This document shows, piece by piece, positions 31,036-34,740 of a stretch of DNA of 34,740 bases. The notes under the pieces are model-generated. The model saw nothing but the letters and a program-made list of their open reading frames with translations. It made no database searches and was not told the origin of the DNA. Numbering within the stretch: the first letter of the stretch is position 1; every line of letters begins with the position of its first letter. Both the position numbers and the translations under genes were made by a program. The stretch is from the NCBI GenBank assembly GCA_913057165.1, contig CAJXNS010000015.1, positions 1 to 34,740 on the forward strand, written 5' to 3'. Source of the DNA: an uncultured Trueperaceae bacterium. Lineage in GTDB: Bacteria; Deinococcota; Deinococci; Deinococcales; Trueperaceae.

Positions 31036-32595
31036 ATGACCGAACCTGCGACCACCGCCACCCCGCCCTCGCTAAGCGCCAAGCTTCTTGGAGGGCTGTT
31101 GGCCGTTGCAGGCTTACTGGCCATCGCCTTATTGTTCGCCTCCATCGTCGCGCACCCCGATGTGCGTGCTGGCTTTGACGCCAGCCTGGGTGACGCGCGC
31201 CCATCTTGGGTGCTCGCCATCCTTGACCGTTTCGGCCTGCTTGTACCCGCCCTGGTCTTGGGGCTGGGCGGCGTGACCGTCCGGTTGGGTACCCAGGTTG
31301 CCCGCCGGCACGCCGGCGCCATTCGCCTCACCCGGGACGTCTCGCTTTGGGCTGCCCTGTTTGCCGGTGTGATCACCATCAGCCGGGCGCTGCAAGGCAC
31401 GCCGTGGGTGAACGCCGGCGGCGACTCCGTCGCGACCGGCCTTGCAGGCGGCGTCCTCGCCGCAGGCGCCCTGACGGTCTTTACCGTCATCCTGCGGGTT
31501 GCTTTGGCGCGTCTTGCAAGCGACCCCACGCTGCCAACCGAACCCCTGCCTGCGCGGGAGATGCGTTCGGCGTGGAACCTGCTCCTGCCAGCCCTGCTGA
31601 TCTTGGTGATGGTCGCCGCCCGCCCGCTTGAAGCCACGGTTGTGACCAGCCTGACCGACAAACGCTTCGCGAGCGACCAAGTACCCAACTTCGTGGGGTT
31701 CGCCAACTACCGCGACCTACTCACCGTCAAGCTCGACACGCTGGAATGCCGGCGTGATGACGCCGGCGCATGCGAGGTTGGCCGTGACGGCCAAACCCGC
31801 TGGGAGACCCTGCCGGTTGACACCCTGCGGGAGGGCTACCGGTCGGCCTACGTCATCAACCTGCCGCTGGTCATGCCCAACGACCGGGCCGTGTCCGTCA
31901 CCGCCTTAGACGCCAAATGGGTGCGCAGTATCTGGGTAACCATCGTGTTCACCGTCCTCAGCGTCTCAGGGGAACTGCTGCTCGGGTTGTTCATTGCCAT
32001 GACGGTGCACTCAAGCTTCCGGGGTCGTGGCGCCATGCGGGCGGTGATGCTCATCCCCTGGGCGATCCCCACGGTCGTCTCCGCACGCCTGTGGGAACTC
32101 ATGCTGAAAGACACCAGCGCTGGGGTGCTCAACAGCGCCTTACTGAACTTGAACCTGATCGACCGGCCGCTCGCGTGGCTTACGACCGCCTCGCTGCAAC
32201 TACCCAGCGTGATCATGATTGACGTTTGGAAGACCGCGCCGTTCATGGCGCTCCTTATCCTGGCTGGCCTGCAGACCATCCCTAAGGAACTGTACGAGTC
32301 TGCGAAAGTAGATGGCGCAACCCCCGTACGCGAGTTTTTCGCGATTACCCTGCCGCTGCTTAGGCCCGCGATCGGTGTCGCGCTGATCTTCCGCACGCTC
32401 GACGCGCTGCGGGTGTTCGACCTGTTCCAGGTGCTGCTCGGTCGGGCGCAACAAAGCATGAGCACCTACAACTTTGACGTCCTCATTAACGACCAGCAGG
32501 CCGGTTACGCCTCCGCGATCGGGGTGCTGATCTTCCTGCTCATCTTTGCGTTCGCACTCATGTACGTGCGCGTGTTGGGGGTGAACCGCGAATGA
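31036..32595 (+). CDS. ABC transporter permease, MalF type, with long N-terminal extension
   Basis: Inner-membrane permease of 519 residues, about 200 longer than a typical MalF/UgpA subunit. The first 170 residues hold about four extra hydrophobic segments (near 17-38, 66-84, 103-120, 130-155). A periplasmic insert follows (about 205-285) with two cysteines, ECRRDDAGAC, that could form a disulfide. The canonical transport core starts near WVTIVFTVLSVSGELLLG and ends with the EAA loop LYESAKVDGATPVREFF. ATG 31036 follows TGGAGG; an upstream in-frame reading would add only six residues. The stop overlaps the next permease (ATGA). The extended N-terminus recalls the MalF of E. coli. Confidence 0.9.
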   Translation: MTEPATTATPPSLSAKLLGGLLAVAGLLAIALLFASIVAHPDVRAGFDASLGDARPSWVLAILDRFGLLVPALVLGLGGVTVRLGTQVARRHAGAIRLTRDVSLWAALFAGVITISRALQGTPWVNAGGDSVATGLAGGVLAAGALTVFTVILRVALARLASDPTLPTEPLPAREMRSAWNLLLPALLILVMVAARPLEATVVTSLTDKRFASDQVPNFVGFANYRDLLTVKLDTLECRRDDAGACEVGRDGQTRWETLPVDTLREGYRSAYVINLPLVMPNDRAVSVTALDAKWVRSIWVTIVFTVLSVSGELLLGLFIAMTVHSSFRGRGAMRAVMLIPWAIPTVVSARLWELMLKDTSAGVLNSALLNLNLIDRPLAWLTTASLQLPSVIMIDVWKTAPFMALLILAGLQTIPKELYESAKVDGATPVREFFAITLPLLRPAIGVALIFRTLDALRVFDLFQVLLGRAQQSMSTYNFDVLINDQQAGYASAIGVLIFLLIFAFALMYVRVLGVNRE

Positions 32596-33440
32596 CCGGT
32601 AAACAGATTAAGCACGTCCTGCAACGCACCGGCTTTTATGTGCTCGTCCTGATCGTAGCCGCGTACGCCCTCATTCCGTTCGTGTGGGCGATCTCCACCA
32701 GCCTGAAAAGTGAAAGCGAACTGTTCGGCTCGGCACGCCTCATCCCCCAAAACCCGTCGTTTGACAATTACGTAAACGTGCTGACGAGCGCAAGTTTCAT
32801 GGGTTCGCTTGGCAACTCGGTGATTGTCGCGGGTGGCAGCGCCATCTTGGCCCTGACGGCCGGATCGTTCGCGGCGTACGCCCTTGGGCGCCTACGGTTT
32901 CGTGGCAAGCAGACCATGCTGTACGCCGTGCTGGCCATGACGATGTTCCCGCAGATTTCGGTCCTCTCCGGCATGTACGAAAACGTCCGTAACCTCGGAA
33001 TTTTCGGGACGCAAGCCGCCATGCTGTACGCCTACCCGTTGTTCACACTGCCGTTCGCGGCGTGGGTGCTGACGTCGTTCTTCCGTGGTCTGCCGCGTGA
33101 GATCGAGGAAGCTGCCGTGGTGGATGGGGCGACCACCGCGCAGATTTTTGCGCGTATTCTGCTGCCCCTGACGGTCCCGGCGTTGGTCACGACCGGTTTG
33201 CTGACGTTTATCGTGTCTTGGAACGAGTACGTCTTCGCGCTCGCGTTCACGCTCACCAACCCATCCGCCCAAACCGTCCCGGTGGCGGTCGCGCAGTTTG
33301 CCGGGATTGTGGAGCAGCAGGAACCCATCGCTGAAATCATGGCGGCGGCGATTGTCGTCACCGTGCCACTCGTGGTGCTGGTGCTGATCTTCCAGCGCCG
33401 TATTGCCGCAGGCCTGACCGCTGGGTCGGTTAAAGGATGA
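32592..33440 (+). CDS. ABC transporter permease, MalG type
   Basis: Second permease of the importer, 282 residues, about six helices: an N-terminal helix (YVLVLIVAAYALIPFVWAIS, about 16-35), then SVIVAGGSAILALTAGSFAAY and MLYAYPLFTLPFAAWVL. The EAA loop reads IEEAAVVDGATTAQIFARI (about 175-193). It overlaps the preceding permease and the following sulfatase by four bases each (ATGA), so all three are translationally coupled. No ATPase is encoded nearby. Confidence 0.93.
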   Translation: MTGKQIKHVLQRTGFYVLVLIVAAYALIPFVWAISTSLKSESELFGSARLIPQNPSFDNYVNVLTSASFMGSLGNSVIVAGGSAILALTAGSFAAYALGRLRFRGKQTMLYAVLAMTMFPQISVLSGMYENVRNLGIFGTQAAMLYAYPLFTLPFAAWVLTSFFRGLPREIEEAAVVDGATTAQIFARILLPLTVPALVTTGLLTFIVSWNEYVFALAFTLTNPSAQTVPVAVAQFAGIVEQQEPIAEIMAAAIVVTVPLVVLVLIFQRRIAAGLTAGSVKG

Positions 33441-34740
33441 CGTCACGCCCACCCAACCTGTTGATGATCGACTGCCACGACCTGGGGCGGCACCTTGCCT
33501 GCTACGGCAACGATGCGGTTCCCAGCGACGCGATCGACGGGCTGGCTGCCGATGGCGTGCGTTTTACGCAGGCGTTCTGTACCGCCCCGCAGTGCTCCCC
33601 AAGTCGGGCGTCGCTCTACACGGGACGGCATGCGCACGATGTGGGCATGCTCGGGCTGGCGCACGCGCCCTTTAACTGGCGGCTGCAGCCGGACGCGCGT
33701 TATTTGGCGGGCGTCCTCAAGCAAGCCGGTTGGTCTACCCACCATGTGGGCGTTCAGCATGTGGCACCCGACGCCCCTGAGGAGGTTGCCGCCCTCGGGT
33801 TTGATTCCCATAGCGCTTCACACGCCCCTGCCGGCGATGTTGCCGATGCGGCCATTGCCGCACTCAACGCCGCGGAAGGGCCGTTCTTTTTGAACGTCGG
33901 CTTTGAAGAACCGCATCGCGATGCGAATGGGCGTTTCAAAGACCACCCGCCGTACGACGAGCGGGGGGTGAACATTCCGCCGTACCTACCGAACGAGCCT
34001 GAGGTGGCTAAAGAGCTGGCGGAACTTCAGGGCGCCATCTTTGCGATGGATCAGGCGGTCGGACGCATCCTTGACGCGCTCAATGCGCGAGACGACGCAG
34101 CCGACACGTGGGTGGTGTTCACCACCGATCACGGGCTCGCCATGCCGCGCGCCAAGGCAACGATGTACGACGCCGGTTTGGGTGTGGCGCTGATCATGCG
34201 CTGGCCGGCAGCCGGGTTGACCGGCGGGCGGACGCTTGAGCGCCTCACCAGCCATGTGGATATCGTCCCGACCTTGCTTGAAGGGCTCGGCGTACCGCAA
34301 CCGGACGGTCTGCACGGACGTAGCGCCTGGGGAGACCTCACGGGCGGACAGAGCCACGCGGCCGACCTTGTGTTCGCCGAGAAGACGTTCCACACGGCGT
34401 ACGAACCGATGCGCGCCGTACGCGACGGGCGTTACAAGCTGATCGCCAACCTGGAAGTCGACATCATGAACATTCCGGGTGACACGTTACGGAGTCCCAT
34501 CACGGCGTTGATGGTCGACGAAATTGCACAAGAACGTCCACCGCTCGAGCTTTACGATCTTGAGAACGACCCAGAAGAACGCGTCAACCTAGCAGGCGAC
34601 CCGACCTACGCAGCGGTGCGCCGGCGTCTCGCGGACGCTCTCACGGCGTGGATGCGTGACACGAACGATCCGGTCCTGCGTGGCCCCGTTGGCTCCCCGT
34701 ACCGGTCGGCTGCCCTCGCGTCGTTAGGACTTCAGGACTC
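33437..34740 (+). CDS. Type I sulfatase (SGSH-like), 3' end beyond window
   Basis: Formylglycine-dependent sulfatase; about 434 residues are visible and the reading frame is open at the right edge. C53 in the activation motif C-S-P-S-R (CTAPQCSPSRASLYTGRHAHD region, 48-68) is the residue modified by FGE. Metal ligands are D12 near the N-terminus (LLMIDCHD) and the TTDHG motif followed by PRAKATMYDAG, a combination like N-sulfoglucosamine sulfohydrolases (heparan N-sulfatase). The C-terminal LYDLENDPEERVNLAGDP is the usual sulfatase ending, so only a short tail is missing. No signal peptide, hence cytoplasmic. ATG 33437 overlaps the permease stop and follows AAAGG. It would remove sulfate from the imported sugar. 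Confidence 0.93.
   Translation, partial: MTSRPPNLLMIDCHDLGRHLACYGNDAVPSDAIDGLAADGVRFTQAFCTAPQCSPSRASLYTGRHAHDVGMLGLAHAPFNWRLQPDARYLAGVLKQAGWSTHHVGVQHVAPDAPEEVAALGFDSHSASHAPAGDVADAAIAALNAAEGPFFLNVGFEEPHRDANGRFKDHPPYDERGVNIPPYLPNEPEVAKELAELQGAIFAMDQAVGRILDALNARDDAADTWVVFTTDHGLAMPRAKATMYDAGLGVALIMRWPAAGLTGGRTLERLTSHVDIVPTLLEGLGVPQPDGLHGRSAWGDLTGGQSHAADLVFAEKTFHTAYEPMRAVRDGRYKLIANLEVDIMNIPGDTLRSPITALMVDEIAQERPPLELYDLENDPEERVNLAGDPTYAAVRRRLADALTAWMRDTNDPVLRGPVGSPYRSAALASLGLQD

Noticed and set aside
1-34740. CRISPR arrays, tRNA or rRNA genes, insertion sequences
   Set aside because: Reading both strands showed no regularly spaced direct repeats, no cloverleaf-like or conserved rRNA sequence, and no transposase frame.

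Overview
The window is a high-GC bacterial chromosome segment with tightly packed, often ATGA/GTGA-overlapping genes. It is rich in ABC sugar uptake, sulfatase and sulfur-transfer genes. A Deinococcota (Truepera-like) origin is a tentative guess from gene content, strong AAAGGAG ribosome sites and one apparently leaderless promoter; no rRNA or other phylogenetic marker is present. I saw no tRNA, rRNA, CRISPR array, phage or insertion sequence.

Layout. (1) 1-4.9 kb: the end of a D-2-hydroxyacid dehydrogenase, a convergent type II NADH dehydrogenase, a histidine kinase/NarL-type regulator pair and an M28 peptidase. (2) 4.9-8.0 kb: a four-gene sulfur operon (cytosolic rhodanese, YeeE/TsuA-type transporter, TusA-like carrier, exported rhodanese), then a photolyase. 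(3) 9.6-12.7 kb: small genes (SMR efflux pump, very acidic protein, minimal zincin, 4-TM protein) and an MFS transporter. (4) 12.9-25.1 kb: a catabolic gene cluster. An iclR-ridA pair faces a seven-gene operon: Tat-exported binding protein, two ABC permeases, Gfo/Idh/MocA dehydrogenase, creatininase-family hydrolase, an orphan probable TIM-barrel protein and an MBL-fold hydrolase. A three-gene operon converges on it: class III aminotransferase, MlrC-type M81 metalloprotein and FAH-family enzyme. (5) 25.3-34.7 kb: a PsiE-family protein, then a sulfated-carbohydrate locus. A ROK regulator and formylglycine-generating enzyme (FGE) are divergent from an operon of PHP-domain protein, sugar-binding protein, two ABC permeases and a sulfatase that runs off the window.

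How the genes fit together. In region 5 the ABC system probably imports a sulfated sugar that is desulfated in the cytoplasm: neither the sulfatase (CSPSR motif) nor the FGE has a signal peptide, and the FGE would convert the sulfatase Cys to formylglycine. Region 4 looks like uptake and stepwise breakdown of a nitrogen-containing, possibly amide- or lactam-bearing, compound. Its two minus-strand promoters share a 13-base motif (14181-14193 and 25192-25204), placed at the same distance from a -10-like hexamer, which suggests one regulon, probably under the IclR protein. Both ABC systems lack an ATPase gene here and presumably use a shared MalK/MsmK-type ATPase encoded elsewhere.
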